A DNA stretch of 64,000 nt from Oceanospirillum sp048270425 (GCA_048270425.1 JBLWSY010000019.1:23675-87674); one strand, 5' to 3'. Positions 53,546-63,427 are shown, counted from the stretch's first letter. Notes: generated by a model from the letters alone, not told the origin. A program made the numbers and translations.

Positions 53546-54358
53546 TCAGCTTTGCCCGCTCCAGAAAAAACGGTTGGGCAGATGCTGGCCATCGCTTAGT
53601 TTGTGCGCCTGTTCAAGGCTCTTCCAGGTGAAGTTCTGGGCCATCTCCACAGCGTTGCAGATATCCGCGCCCTGAGCGATCAGAGCAGCACAGCCGGAGG
53701 CAAAGGTGCAGCCGCTGCCGTGGTATTCACCGGCTAATCTCGGCCAGTTTTTGCTCTGCATTTCACCATGGCTGCCGAAGAGCTTGTTAATCACATCCTG
53801 AGTGTCGGCATGAGTGCCGGTAACCGCCACATGTTGGCAGCCCTGACTGATCAGGTGATGGGCCTGAGCGGCAACGGAGTCAGCATTGGGGCTGAGCTGT
53901 TTCAGCTCCTGAGTATTGGGCGTCAGCAGTGTGGTATGAGGCAGTAACAGGTCACTCACGGCGGCAACCATCTCCTGAGTGGTCAGGTTTTTACCGCCAC
54001 CGGCTCGAAGAATCGGATCAAAAACCACCGGCAGTTGAGGATAATCTCTCAGCAGGGTGTGGATCGCTTCGATATTGTCGATGCTGCCCAAAAGGCCGAT
54101 TTTGATGGCGGCGATGGGCAGGTCATCCAGAATCATACGCGCCTGGGTGATCAGATCATTGGCATTCACCGGATGAATGCCCTGAACGTTGTGGGTGTTC
54201 TGCGTGGTGGTGGCGGTAATAACGGTTGCCGCATAACCGCCCAGCGATCGGATGGTTTCAATATCGGCCTGAATACCGGCACCGCCGGAAGGGTCATGTC
54301 CTGCCAGAACCAGAGTGACAGCTGGGCTGGTTTTATCCACCGTAATTGAATTCATCAT
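53546..54358 (-). CDS. thiD: Hydroxymethylpyrimidine/phosphomethylpyrimidine kinase
   Basis: 270 residues; the second Met (54355) has the better spacing from GGGAG. Ribokinase fold: LAGHDPSGGAGIQADIET, KIGLLGS, VVFDPILRAGGG, TPNTQE, and GEYHGSGCTFASG with the catalytic Cys/Gly anion hole. Two phosphorylations of the pyrimidine half of thiamine. Confidence 0.97.
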   Translation of the reverse strand: MMNSITVDKTSPAVTLVLAGHDPSGGAGIQADIETIRSLGGYAATVITATTTQNTHNVQGIHPVNANDLITQARMILDDLPIAAIKIGLLGSIDNIEAIHTLLRDYPQLPVVFDPILRAGGGKNLTTQEMVAAVSDLLLPHTTLLTPNTQELKQLSPNADSVAAQAHHLISQGCQHVAVTGTHADTQDVINKLFGSHGEMQSKNWPRLAGEYHGSGCTFASGCAALIAQGADICNAVEMAQNFTWKSLEQAHKLSDGQHLPNRFFWSGQS

Positions 54359-54433
54359 CGCACTCCCATTAACTTTTCCACCGCGAACTTCTCCACCGCA
54401 AACTTCTCGATATGGCCTGAGGGGCTTTGCTGA

Positions 54434-54868
54434 TCAGCCCGCGAAAGGTTTGACGACTACCAGAATGATAATGCCGATCAGGGCAAATACCGGCAGTTCG
54501 TTGAAGACTCGGTAGAACTTATGGCTGCGGGTATTTTTGTCTTCAGCGAACAACTTGCGGTAATGGCCACAGGCAAAATGATAACCAATCAGTAGCACTA
54601 CAAGAGTCAGTTTAGCGTGCATCCAGGGTTGGGACAGGTAATAAGCGGGATTCATGCTCAGCAACCACGCACCTAGCGCGACCACAACAATCATCGAAGG
54701 CGTAGTGATGCCGCGATAAAGCTTACGTTCCATAATTTTAAAACGTTCGTTGCCGGCTTCATCAGTAGTTTCGGCGTGATAAACATAAAGTCTGGGCAGA
54801 TAAAACAGACCACTGAACCAGGTGACAATTGCCATCAGGTGAAAAGCTTTAACCCATAAAAAGTCCAT
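54434..54868 (-). CDS. hemJ: Protoporphyrinogen IX oxidase HemJ
   Basis: 144 residues, four hydrophobic segments. LWVKAFHLMAIVTWFSGLFYLPRLYVYH holds the conserved His, Trp and Arg of UPF0093/HemJ; KLYRGITTPSM and HAKLTLVVLLIGYH follow. The penultimate haem step in many bacteria lacking HemG/HemY. Its position near hemL is suggestive, though they are separate units. Confidence 0.92.
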   Translation of the reverse strand: MDFLWVKAFHLMAIVTWFSGLFYLPRLYVYHAETTDEAGNERFKIMERKLYRGITTPSMIVVVALGAWLLSMNPAYYLSQPWMHAKLTLVVLLIGYHFACGHYRKLFAEDKNTRSHKFYRVFNELPVFALIGIIILVVVKPFAG

Positions 54869-54907
54869 GTTTGCTCCTTACATCAGCCGTCTTTGACGGT
54901 GTATTTG

Positions 54908-56674
54908 CTATCGGTAAAAAGATTCGATCATTTCCGGTGTGACAATCCCGATCACTTCGCCATTCGTACCTGTGATGTAGAGGGCATCGGTGCGCATATC
55001 GGCAACCCGGGACTGAGCTTCAGCCAGTGTTGCGGTTTGCGGCAGAGGGCTAGCGCTGATCCTGTCTTCTGAAGGGACATCGTTCAAATGAATCTGGCTG
55101 GGTTCTTCTTTGCCTTCCTGGATGCGCAAATAAAGGTGATTAGCGAGATCAGCGGTAGGCAAGAGCACAAAATGATTGTTGTCGTCTTCATGGATCAGCA
55201 GCCATCGGGGTTTCGCCGCCAGAATTGTTTTTGCCAGCCCCAGGCTCATCCGGTTGGTACAGCGTTTAAAATCACGACTCATAACTGCGCTGATACCCGT
55301 GCGGCTCAGTATCTGAGACAGGGCCGGATCGTGCAGTTTCAGCCCTTTCAGCTCCAGCGCGTATTGGAAGATAGAGGGGTGGTCCGGTAGCAGATAGCGG
55401 CTGGTGAGTGTTGCGGAAACCACCGCCAGCATGCCTGGCATAATGATATGGGGATTGGCGGTCAGTTCCATTAGTGCCATCAGGGCCGCAAGAGGAGCCT
55501 GCAGGCAGGCAGCCATCATACTGGCCATGCCGATCATCGCGTAGATGCTGATGTCTGATATCTGTGTTCCCGCCAGGAAAGCTCCGATATGGCCTGTTGC
55601 GGCACCAAACAGACCACCGGCAACCATGATGGGGCCGATAATGCCGATGGGTACCCCAAGGCCAAAGGTTGTTGCTGTCAGCAGTAGTTTGCAGATCGCC
55701 AGAAAGAGTAAGAGTCCAAGGCCCAGCTCGCCATCAAAGGAAAGATTAACCAGATCAAAGCCGCTACCCATAAGTGCCGGTAGAAAAGCGGCAAATATGG
55801 CCGTAAGAAGGCCAGCTAACAGAAAGCGTACTTCTACCGGCCAATGATGAGTTCGGAACAACAGGCCGGAATAACTGATAAAGAGCGCGGCAAATATGCC
55901 AACAATAATCCCGCTGGCAGAAACCCATGGAAGCTCTGCCAGCGTGTATAGGGCTTGGGGCGTTGCATCAAACAGGCTTTCACCACCGAGTAACCATTGG
56001 CTTAATGCGGTGCCGGTTACTGAGGCGAGAATAATCGGAGTAAAGCCCACGAGGGTGTATTCCGCCATGATCACTTCCATGGCAAAAATAACACCGGCGA
56101 TCGGCGTGTTAAAAGAGGCACCAATGGCTGCCGCAGAGCCGCAGCCTACCAGCAAACGTATACTATTGTTGGGTAACTTCAGATGAACGCCCATCAGACT
56201 GCTGATACTGGCGCCCATATGCACTGCAGGACCTTCACGGCCCGCTGAAAGACCACTGCCAAGAGCAACGATCGCATTAAAAAACTGACTAATAGCATTA
56301 GACCAGGGCATATGCCCCTGATTAAAGGTAAAGCGTTCGATGACATGGCCGACGCCGGAAGCCCGCCACCTTTTCTTTGACAGCCTGAAAATAAGAGCCA
56401 GCAGCAGGCAGCCCATAATCGGTGACAAAACACGGGTGATCAGAGGCAGCGCCTCATGGTTTTCGGGTTCAATTCCCAGCAAAAGCTCTGTCAGGGTATT
56501 CAGGCTGATGATAAAAGCCACCATGACGCCGCCTGTTGCGATACCGGATATCAGTCCGAGCAGTGCTAATTGAGGTAGCGCATCCAGATGAGCCAAGCGC
56601 TCGCGGAAGTGCTGTAATGTCAGGCGTTGAAAAAACGCTTTCCGGAACAGGTTATTAGCCAAAATGACGTCCAA
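54908..56674 (-). CDS. ClC-family chloride channel/transporter with CBS domains
   Basis: 588 residues. The membrane part has the selectivity motifs GSGLSAGREGP and GVPIGIIGPIMVAGG, and about ten hydrophobic helices through residue 430. The gating glutamate is present in GREGP, which points to a transporter or gated channel. The C-terminal 150 residues contain two CBS-like segments (ISAVMSRDFKRC and ending NGEVIGIVTPEMIESF). It is divergent from argC. Confidence 0.92.
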   Translation of the reverse strand: MDVILANNLFRKAFFQRLTLQHFRERLAHLDALPQLALLGLISGIATGGVMVAFIISLNTLTELLLGIEPENHEALPLITRVLSPIMGCLLLALIFRLSKKRWRASGVGHVIERFTFNQGHMPWSNAISQFFNAIVALGSGLSAGREGPAVHMGASISSLMGVHLKLPNNSIRLLVGCGSAAAIGASFNTPIAGVIFAMEVIMAEYTLVGFTPIILASVTGTALSQWLLGGESLFDATPQALYTLAELPWVSASGIIVGIFAALFISYSGLLFRTHHWPVEVRFLLAGLLTAIFAAFLPALMGSGFDLVNLSFDGELGLGLLLFLAICKLLLTATTFGLGVPIGIIGPIMVAGGLFGAATGHIGAFLAGTQISDISIYAMIGMASMMAACLQAPLAALMALMELTANPHIIMPGMLAVVSATLTSRYLLPDHPSIFQYALELKGLKLHDPALSQILSRTGISAVMSRDFKRCTNRMSLGLAKTILAAKPRWLLIHEDDNNHFVLLPTADLANHLYLRIQEGKEEPSQIHLNDVPSEDRISASPLPQTATLAEAQSRVADMRTDALYITGTNGEVIGIVTPEMIESFYR

Positions 56675-56772
56675 TGATCAAGTGGGGTAGCATACATAAG
56701 CCCTGAGTTTTGTGTATTATACCGGGATTCGATTCAAGAGTTCGATCCAGGACTGAACAGTGGAGAGCGACA

Positions 56773-57804
56773 GTGATTAAAGTCGGTATTGTTGGCGGAA
56801 CCGGTTACACCGGAGTTGAGTTATTACGTTTGTTAGCGCAACACCCTGAAGCTCAGGTTGAAGTGATCACTTCACGATCTGAAGAGGGGCTTGCCGTCGC
56901 TGATATGTACCCGAATCTGCGTGGGCATTATGATCTGCAATTCACTGTGCCGGATGCGGATGCTTTGTCTGCCTGCGATGTCGTCTTCTTTGCAACACCT
57001 CATGGTGTTGCGCATAGTCTTGCGGGGGATATTCTAGAACGTGGTGGACGTGTAATCGACCTCTCTGCTGATTTCCGTATCCGTGATCCGGAGCTTTGGT
57101 CGCAGTGGTATGGTCAGCCTCATGGTGCACCTGAGCTTTTGAAGGAAGCGGTGTACGGCCTGCCGGAAACTCAGCGTGAAAAAATCAGGTCTGCGCGCCT
57201 GATTGCAGTTCCGGGTTGTTATCCGACAGCAGTTCAGCTGGCGGCTTTGCCTCTGCTGGAGGCTGGCATTGTTAAGCCCGAGATCGTAGCGGATTGTAAG
57301 TCCGGTGTTAGTGGTGCGGGGCGTGGTGCTAAAGTGGGCTCTTTGCTGTGTGAAACCAGTGAGTCCGTAATGGCTTACGGTGCATCCGGCCATCGTCATC
57401 TTCCGGAGATCTCTCAGGAGCTGAATCGTGGCGCGGGCAAAGAAGTTGGTCTGACGTTTGTGCCGCATCTGATGCCAATGATACGTGGTATTCATGCCAC
57501 GGTTTATGCGGATTTGCTGGATGGACAGGATGCTGATCTTCAGAAACTCTATGAAGATCGCTACAGGGATGAGCCTTTTGTAGACGTAATGCCTGCCGGT
57601 TCTCATCCGGCAACCCGGAGTGTAAGGGGTGTAAATATGTGTAGAATTTCGTTGCACAGGCCCCAGAATGGCAACAAGGTTGTGGTATTATCCGTGATCG
57701 ATAATTTGGTTAAGGGTGCTTCCGGACAGGCCATTCAGAATATGAACCTCATGTTCGGTCTTGAGGAGAAAGCGGGTCTCAACCAGGTGGGTTTGATGCC
57801 TTAA
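56773..57804 (+). CDS. argC: N-acetyl-gamma-glutamyl-phosphate reductase
   Basis: 343 residues from a GTG with GGAGAG upstream; the 21-residue upstream frame is not family-like. Rossmann motif GGTGYTGVELLRLL, and the active-site Cys in VPGCYPTAVQLA. GASGHRHLPEISQEL and FVPHLMPMIRGIHAT follow. Third step of arginine synthesis. Start of the argC-DUF6776-bactofilin-erpA run seen in Pseudomonas. Confidence 0.98.
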   Translation: MIKVGIVGGTGYTGVELLRLLAQHPEAQVEVITSRSEEGLAVADMYPNLRGHYDLQFTVPDADALSACDVVFFATPHGVAHSLAGDILERGGRVIDLSADFRIRDPELWSQWYGQPHGAPELLKEAVYGLPETQREKIRSARLIAVPGCYPTAVQLAALPLLEAGIVKPEIVADCKSGVSGAGRGAKVGSLLCETSESVMAYGASGHRHLPEISQELNRGAGKEVGLTFVPHLMPMIRGIHATVYADLLDGQDADLQKLYEDRYRDEPFVDVMPAGSHPATRSVRGVNMCRISLHRPQNGNKVVVLSVIDNLVKGASGQAIQNMNLMFGLEEKAGLNQVGLMP

Positions 57805-57829
57805 CCATAACAATAATGAGTTACCAGGT

Positions 57830-58573
57830 ATGACAATGGTCAAAGGAAGTAAACAGGATCAGTTAGAAATTGTCTCATATAGCCCAATGGAGCGCTTTGT
57901 ACGCCGTACGGCTTTTTTGCTTTTTCTGATCGTGATTGTTCTTGCCGGGTTTGGTTACGGCCAATACCAGGGTTGGGAAGAGCGCCGTTCCGCCGTAATC
58001 GAGCGTGATGAATTGCGCGATACTCTGACAGAGTTAGAGAAAGAAAACGAAACATTGCGTCAAAAAGTTGCCGTACTTTCCCGTGGCAACCAAATTGACC
58101 AGAAAACTTATGCAGAAGTCCGTAACACCATAACGGAGCTTAATGCCCGAATTGCTCAGCTTGAAAACGAAGTTACCTTCTACAAGCGGGTAATGGCTCC
58201 CAGCAGCGAAGATAAAGGCCTAAGGGTCGAAAGCTGGGCTGTGGCTAAAACTCTGAACCCGTCACGTTTCAGCTTTAAGTTGGTGCTGACTCAGGTCGCG
58301 GACAACAATAACTATATCGAAGGGCGTGCATTGGTAAGCGTGGTTGGTCTTCAGGGGACGACTCGTCGAGTATTGCCACTGCGTGATCTGTCACCGGACG
58401 TAAAAGATCTGGGGGTTCGGTTCCGTTTTCGCTTCTTTCAGAACGTAAGTGGCGAAATGGTTCTGCCGAAAGGTTTTAAACCAGAAAAAATTGAAGTGAT
58501 TCTGCAGTCTACTGGCCGTAAGGCGATGCGGGTTGAAAAGAATTATGAATGGTCAGTTCAGGAGGCCGTTTAG
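57830..58573 (+). CDS. DUF6776 membrane-anchored coiled-coil protein
   Basis: 247 residues. One TM segment at about 28-46, then a coiled coil (roughly 55-120, EERRSAVIERDELRDTLTELEKENETLRQK), and a C-terminal beta-rich domain with RFRFFQNVSGEMVLPKGF. The family is found beside bactofilin in gammaproteobacteria; function unknown. It ends two bases before the bactofilin ATG, so the products are likely partners at the inner membrane. Confidence 0.85.
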   Translation: MTMVKGSKQDQLEIVSYSPMERFVRRTAFLLFLIVIVLAGFGYGQYQGWEERRSAVIERDELRDTLTELEKENETLRQKVAVLSRGNQIDQKTYAEVRNTITELNARIAQLENEVTFYKRVMAPSSEDKGLRVESWAVAKTLNPSRFSFKLVLTQVADNNNYIEGRALVSVVGLQGTTRRVLPLRDLSPDVKDLGVRFRFRFFQNVSGEMVLPKGFKPEKIEVILQSTGRKAMRVEKNYEWSVQEAV

Positions 58574-58575
58574 GC

Positions 58576-59139
58576 ATGTTTGGAAATAACAGCAAACCAA
58601 GTACTCATCACTTTGATACTTTGGTGTCAGGAAAAGCAGAAATCGTTGGTGATCTCCACTTCAGCGGTGGTTTACATATTGATGGCAAGGTGTTTGGTAA
58701 TATCATTGCCGATGATGATTCAAAGGCGGTTGTCCGTATCAGCGAAAAAGGTGTGGTTGTTGGTGAAATCTCCGCGCCTCACGTCATTGTAAATGGACAG
58801 GTATCCGGTGATATCCACTCCTGCGAGCACATTGAACTGGCTTCCCGTGCTGCAGTGAAAGGTAATATCTTCTACAACATGATTGAGATGGTTATGGGGT
58901 CCCAGGTAAGCGGTAACCTGATGCATCGCTATCGTGGTAAGCCGGAGAATCGTCCTGCTATGCCAAAGAATGTGACCCACGAAAAGCCAGCGTTCGAAGA
59001 GGGCAGTATCACTAAAGAAGTCGATACGAAAGCCAAGCCGGCAGCAGACGCTAAGCCTGCTGTGAAGGCGGTAGGTGCCACTCCGGTTGCCGCTGCTCAG
59101 GACAAAAAAGCGGAAGCGACTTCGGGCAACAAAGCCTGA
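58576..59139 (+). CDS. Bactofilin family cytoskeletal protein
   Basis: 187 residues from MFGNNSKPSTHHFDTLVSGKAEI, with GGAGG about ten bases upstream. The central right-handed beta-helix shows the repeat LHFSGGLHIDGKVFGNI, VGEISAPHVIVNGQVSGDI, KGNIFYNMIEMVMGSQVSGNL. The C-terminal third is disordered, rich in Lys, Pro and Ala. Bactofilins polymerise without nucleotide and often scaffold wall enzymes. A LysM/M23 endopeptidase gene lies nearby (60810-62087). Confidence 0.94.
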   Translation: MFGNNSKPSTHHFDTLVSGKAEIVGDLHFSGGLHIDGKVFGNIIADDDSKAVVRISEKGVVVGEISAPHVIVNGQVSGDIHSCEHIELASRAAVKGNIFYNMIEMVMGSQVSGNLMHRYRGKPENRPAMPKNVTHEKPAFEEGSITKEVDTKAKPAADAKPAVKAVGATPVAAAQDKKAEATSGNKA

Positions 59140-59287
59140 GTCTTTCTCCGTAAAGGGCCCGTATCTGGAGACAGGTGCGGGCTTTTTTGCTTCTGGTTTT
59201 GATTTGCCGGTTCAAAAGCTATAGTAGTTGACTGTTTTGGTGGGTTAAGCTGATAATTCACTTTGATTGATTTTTTCGGAGCGAACA

Positions 59288-59638
59288 ATGACGGCGGACG
59301 TATATATTCCCCAGGCCATGACATTAACTGATTCGGCGGCTAACAAAGTTCGTGAATTGATTGAAGCTGAGCAGAATCCCAGCCTTAAGTTGCGTGTGTA
59401 TGTGACAGGTGGCGGTTGTTCGGGTTTTCAGTACGGATTTGATTTTGATGAAAGCGACCAGGAAGATGATACCGTCATTGAGAATGATGGTGTCAAAATG
59501 GTTGTGGATCCTATGAGCTATCCTTATCTCGTTGGCTCAGTTGTGGATTACCAGGAGGGTTTGCAGGGCGCTCAGTTCCTTGTGCAAAATCCAAATGCCA
59601 CGACGACCTGCGGCTGTGGATCTTCATTCACCGTATAA
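59288..59638 (+). CDS. erpA: Iron-sulfur cluster insertion protein ErpA
   Basis: 116 residues (E. coli 114) from MTADVYIPQAM. A-type carrier with cysteines in GGGCSGFQYGF and the terminal TTCGCGSSFTV. It delivers Fe-S clusters to targets such as IspG. It has its own start region after a 150-base gap from bactofilin. Confidence 0.97.
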   Translation: MTADVYIPQAMTLTDSAANKVRELIEAEQNPSLKLRVYVTGGGCSGFQYGFDFDESDQEDDTVIENDGVKMVVDPMSYPYLVGSVVDYQEGLQGAQFLVQNPNATTTCGCGSSFTV

Positions 59639-59660
59639 AAAACAGTGGCAGTATGAATTA

Positions 59661-59690
59661 AAAAGGCAGCTCATTGAGCTGCCTTTTTTG
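59661..59690. terminator. Bidirectional terminator between erpA and anmK
   Basis: Twelve-base stem AAAAGGCAGCTC/GAGCTGCCTTTT with an ATT loop. T runs on both strands between convergent genes. Confidence 0.92.
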
Positions 59691-59716
59691 TTTTCGATTC
59701 TGCGAAGCTACGCTGA

Positions 59717-60817
59717 TCAGGCGGGATAGATGGCGCCAAGGATACGTTCGCCAGCCGCGCCAGTCGCCGTTGGGAGGTTTCCGGGTAGTCCGAGAAGAGT
59801 TTGACGGGCAAGCCAGGCGAAAGCAGCGGCTTCAATCCAGTCGGGAGCAATGCCCAGGTCTGACGTAGTCTTAAGGCTGACCGCTGGTGCGTACTGTTGG
59901 ATCTGTTCCAGTAAGAGATTGTTATGGCTGCCGCCACCGCAAATATAGGCTTCACAGCACTCATAATTATTGAGCTGATCGGCAATCACTTTCGCTGTCA
60001 GAGCTGTAAGGGTGAAGCTGATGTCATGCCAGCTATAACTCTTGTCTTGAAGATAAGAGTCCAGCCACTGTTGGTTAAAATATTCCCTGCCGGTACTTTT
60101 GGGTACTGGCGCAGAGAAGTAGCGTTCTTCAATCATTCCGTTGAAAAGCTCAGGGGCTAACTTGCCCAGCCGAGCGGTATTGCCAGATGCATCGTAGTTT
60201 TCGCCAGTGTGACGGTGATGCCAGTAATCAATCAGGCAGTTGCCCGGCCCACAGTCATAACCGAGACCTTTCTTGAGGAGGGTGATATTGCTGATGCCGC
60301 CAATATTGATAAAAGCCTTTTCCGCATCATGGCAGTTTTGGCCGGAAGCGTTAAACAACCAGCGGTGAAAAGCCGGAACCAAAGGAGCACCCTGACCGCC
60401 AGCGGCAACGTCTCGTGTCCTGAAGTCGCAGACGACCGTAATACCGGTTTTCTCGGTGAGGCGGGCGTGGTCTGCAATCTGGAAGGTATAGGGCAAAGGG
60501 TTGTTGGGGGCGTGATCAATAGTATGGCCGTGGCTACCAATCGCTGTAATCTGAGCCGGTGATATAGCGCTTAAATTCAGGAGCTGATGGACCGCTGAAG
60601 CAAAAAGATCTGCCAGTTCAACGCTGATGGTAGCCAGTTCTGCTTTTGAGCAGGCATCATTAAGAGCCAGCGCCAGAATACGCTTTCTGAACTCTGGTTG
60701 ATAAGGGATATCGATGGCGTGATGAATGCGGAAAGTAGCGTCTTTAAATTCAACCAGTGCTGCGTCTATACCGTCAGCACTGGTTCCGGACATAAGCCCA
60801 ATATAGAGATTACTCAT
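59717..60817 (-). CDS. anmK: Anhydro-N-acetylmuramic acid kinase
   Basis: 366 residues (E. coli 369) from MSNLYIGLMSGTSADGIDAAL. Actin-like ATPase folds: GSHGHTIDH, CDFRTRDVAAGGQGAPLVP, NIGGISNIT and YICGGGSHN. It recycles cell-wall anhydroMurNAc to MurNAc-6-phosphate. The start overlaps the stop of the endopeptidase gene by eight bases, linking wall cutting and recycling. Confidence 0.97.
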   Translation of the reverse strand: MSNLYIGLMSGTSADGIDAALVEFKDATFRIHHAIDIPYQPEFRKRILALALNDACSKAELATISVELADLFASAVHQLLNLSAISPAQITAIGSHGHTIDHAPNNPLPYTFQIADHARLTEKTGITVVCDFRTRDVAAGGQGAPLVPAFHRWLFNASGQNCHDAEKAFINIGGISNITLLKKGLGYDCGPGNCLIDYWHHRHTGENYDASGNTARLGKLAPELFNGMIEERYFSAPVPKSTGREYFNQQWLDSYLQDKSYSWHDISFTLTALTAKVIADQLNNYECCEAYICGGGSHNNLLLEQIQQYAPAVSLKTTSDLGIAPDWIEAAAFAWLARQTLLGLPGNLPTATGAAGERILGAIYPA

Positions 60818-62087
60818 TGCCCAATTGAGCCAGTTGGCGTTTTGGATAATTCTCAAGGTTACTCAATAGGTTGCTGGCATATTGATCAAAGCGCTCGCGC
60901 TCTTTTTTGGCAATAGGCTCCACGTCCGGGAATTTAATGGTCACAGGGTTCTTATGGATACCGTTTACACGAAATTCATAATGAAGGTGCGGCCCGCTGG
61001 CTAAGCCCGTACTGCCAACATAGCCAATAATTTGTCCCTGTTTAACGCTGCGGCCTTCTTTGATACCCCGGCCGTACTTGCTCATATGGGCATAAAGCGT
61101 GGTATAGCGACTGCCGTGCTTCAAGACTACATGATTGCCGTAGCTGCGACTGAAACGGGATTTGATGATTTTGCCGTCACCTGTTGCACGGATCGGTGTA
61201 CCAGTACGGGCCGCATAGTCCGTTCCACGGTGAGAGCGGAATCGATTCAGAACCGGGTGGAAGCGTCGCTTGGTGAAGTGAGAGCTAATGCGGGTAAAGT
61301 CTACTGGAGAGCGCAGGAATTGTTTACGCATGCTGCGGCCATCCGGAGAGTAGTAATCGCTTTTACCAGACTGATCGGTGTAGCGCACAGCTTTATGGGT
61401 TTGTCCCTGAGTGGTGAATTCCGCAGCAAGGATGTCGCCGTCACGGAAGCGAACACCATCCAGATATTCCTGATAATAAAGAACTTTAAAGCTGTCGCCC
61501 GGGCGGATATCCAGAGAGAAGTCGATATCCCAACCGAAGATGTTCGCCAGCGCCATAATCGTTTGCTGGCTCATGGCGGCATTTTCGCCCGCAGTGAAGA
61601 AAGCACCTTTAATCTCACCTTCGGAATAGCGCAGCACTTTCTCCGGTTCCCGGCTCAGTTTCTCTTCGATGAAGTCACCCTGGTCATTACGCTTAAAGAG
61701 AGATAGAGAGAGGGGAGAAGTATCAAGGCGTACAGAGATCAGATTCTTGTTCTGGTCGTGCATAAAATGGATGTTCTGCCCCGGCATAAGTAAAGAGAGG
61801 TCTGTTTTTACCTCTTTACTGTGCAGTATTTTGTAAAGCTCGGATGCGGGTACGTTAGCACGAGAGAAAAGTTCAGAAAGGGTTTCTCCTTTCTGAACGG
61901 TATAAGATTTCCAGTCATCGGTGAGGCGCGGCCATGTCTGCGCGCGTTCTTCTATGCTCAGATCAAGAGGAATATCAATACGTTTAGCGGACACGTCCTG
62001 GCTGGAAATAAGAGCGATCACAACAGCTAAAAGAATGATCAAGCCTAAAATAATATGGTGTTTTAATTGTTGTGCGCGTCTAAGCAT
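60810..62087 (-). CDS. Peptidoglycan DD-metalloendopeptidase, LysM-M23 (MepM-like)
   Basis: 425 residues. One N-terminal TM/signal anchor (about 9-30), a LysM-like/OapA region (YTVQKGETLSELFSRANVPASELYKIL), then an M23 domain with zinc ligands in FRSHRGTDYAA and HLHYEFRV. It cuts peptide cross-links in periplasmic peptidoglycan. It resembles E. coli MepM (YebA). It is divergent from tyrS, as in Pseudomonas. Confidence 0.95.
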   Translation of the reverse strand: MLRRAQQLKHHIILGLIILLAVVIALISSQDVSAKRIDIPLDLSIEERAQTWPRLTDDWKSYTVQKGETLSELFSRANVPASELYKILHSKEVKTDLSLLMPGQNIHFMHDQNKNLISVRLDTSPLSLSLFKRNDQGDFIEEKLSREPEKVLRYSEGEIKGAFFTAGENAAMSQQTIMALANIFGWDIDFSLDIRPGDSFKVLYYQEYLDGVRFRDGDILAAEFTTQGQTHKAVRYTDQSGKSDYYSPDGRSMRKQFLRSPVDFTRISSHFTKRRFHPVLNRFRSHRGTDYAARTGTPIRATGDGKIIKSRFSRSYGNHVVLKHGSRYTTLYAHMSKYGRGIKEGRSVKQGQIIGYVGSTGLASGPHLHYEFRVNGIHKNPVTIKFPDVEPIAKKERERFDQYASNLLSNLENYPKRQLAQLGNE

Positions 62088-62224
62088 AAGAAATAAAACC
62101 AGAAACTATGGGTGAAATCGTTGGGTAACGGTACCTGAATGCTATAATGTATGCCATTTTTTCCAAGTTACAATTGGTGAAAAACATTCGATATATGTTG
62201 CCGAAATTGACATAGGGTAGATAG

Positions 62225-63427
62225 ATGACTTCCGTTGCAGAAGCTTTGGCGCTGATTAAGCGTGGTACAGAAGAGATATTGGTAGAAGAAGAACTGGTCA
62301 AGAAGCTGGAAAGTGGCCGGGTACTGCGTATTAAAGCGGGTTTTGATCCAACCGCGCCTGATCTGCATCTGGGCCATACTGTTCTTATTAATAAGCTGCG
62401 TCACTTTCAGGATTTGGGTCACCATGTGATGTTTCTGATTGGTGACTTTACCGGTCGAATCGGCGATCCGACTGGTAAGAACGTTACCCGCAAGCCGCTT
62501 ACTGAAGAAGAAGTTGCGCAGAACGCTAAGACTTACACAGAGCAGGTGTTTAAGATTCTTGATCCGGAGAAGACAGAAGTCTGCTTTAACTCCGACTGGA
62601 TGGGCAAGATGTCTGCCTCTGAAATGATTCAGCTGGCGGCACAACAAACCGTTGCCCGTATGCTGGAACGTGATGATTTCAGCAAGCGCTATAAAGGTAA
62701 TCAGTCGATCTCAATTCATGAGTTCCTTTATCCGCTGGTACAGGGTTATGACTCTGTTGCCATGAAGGCGGATGTTGAGCTTGGTGGTACGGACCAGAAG
62801 TTCAACCTGCTAATGGGACGTGAGTTGCAGAAAGGAGTCGGTCAGGAACCGCAGATCTGTATTACTGTTCCAATCCTTGAAGGTCTGGATGGTGTGCAGA
62901 AGATGTCTAAATCGCTGGGCAACTATGTTGGTATCAATGATGCCCCTGGTGAGATGTTCGGCAAAATCGTGTCTATGCCGGATTCGCTGATGTGGCGTTA
63001 CTTTGAGCTGCTGAGTTTCCGTCCGATGAGCGAGATTGAAGAACTGCGTCGCTCGGTAGAAGAAGAGGGAGCAAATCCTCGCGATATTAAAATGGAGCTG
63101 GCCCGTGAGCTGGTGGCGCGTTTCCATGATGAAGAAGCGGCTGCCAATGCCCATAAAGGTGCCGGCAACCGTCTGAAGGATGGCGAGCTGCCGGAAGATC
63201 TTCCGGAAGTGACCGTTGATTTCGAAGGTCAGGAAGAGGTGCCTGTATCTGCGGTAATCAATAAAGCAGGTCTGACCAAGAACTCTAAGGCTGCGCGCGA
63301 TATGCTGACCGCGGGTAGTGTTAAGGTAGATGGTGAAGTTGCCGATCCGGCAATGAAACTGCAGAAAGGTAAAACCTATGTCTGCCAGGCAGGTAAAAAG
63401 CAGTTCGCGAAAGTGACGTTGGCTTAA
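62225..63427 (+). CDS. tyrS: Tyrosyl-tRNA synthetase
   Basis: 400 residues. Class I motif HLGH (PTAPDLHLGHTVLINKLRHFQDLGHHV) and KMSKS (DGVQKMSKSLGNYVG), a TyrZ-type arrangement, and a C-terminal S4 RNA-binding domain (SVKVDGEVADPAMKLQKGKTYVCQAGKK). It charges tRNA-Tyr. It is followed by a terminator and then the rRNA operon. Confidence 0.98.
   Translation: MTSVAEALALIKRGTEEILVEEELVKKLESGRVLRIKAGFDPTAPDLHLGHTVLINKLRHFQDLGHHVMFLIGDFTGRIGDPTGKNVTRKPLTEEEVAQNAKTYTEQVFKILDPEKTEVCFNSDWMGKMSASEMIQLAAQQTVARMLERDDFSKRYKGNQSISIHEFLYPLVQGYDSVAMKADVELGGTDQKFNLLMGRELQKGVGQEPQICITVPILEGLDGVQKMSKSLGNYVGINDAPGEMFGKIVSMPDSLMWRYFELLSFRPMSEIEELRRSVEEEGANPRDIKMELARELVARFHDEEAAANAHKGAGNRLKDGELPEDLPEVTVDFEGQEEVPVSAVINKAGLTKNSKAARDMLTAGSVKVDGEVADPAMKLQKGKTYVCQAGKKQFAKVTLA

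Noticed and set aside
53490..54433. TPP riboswitch for thiDE
   Set aside because: The conserved THI-box sequences (CUGAGA, ACCUGA-UCUGG) are not found upstream of thiD or thiE.
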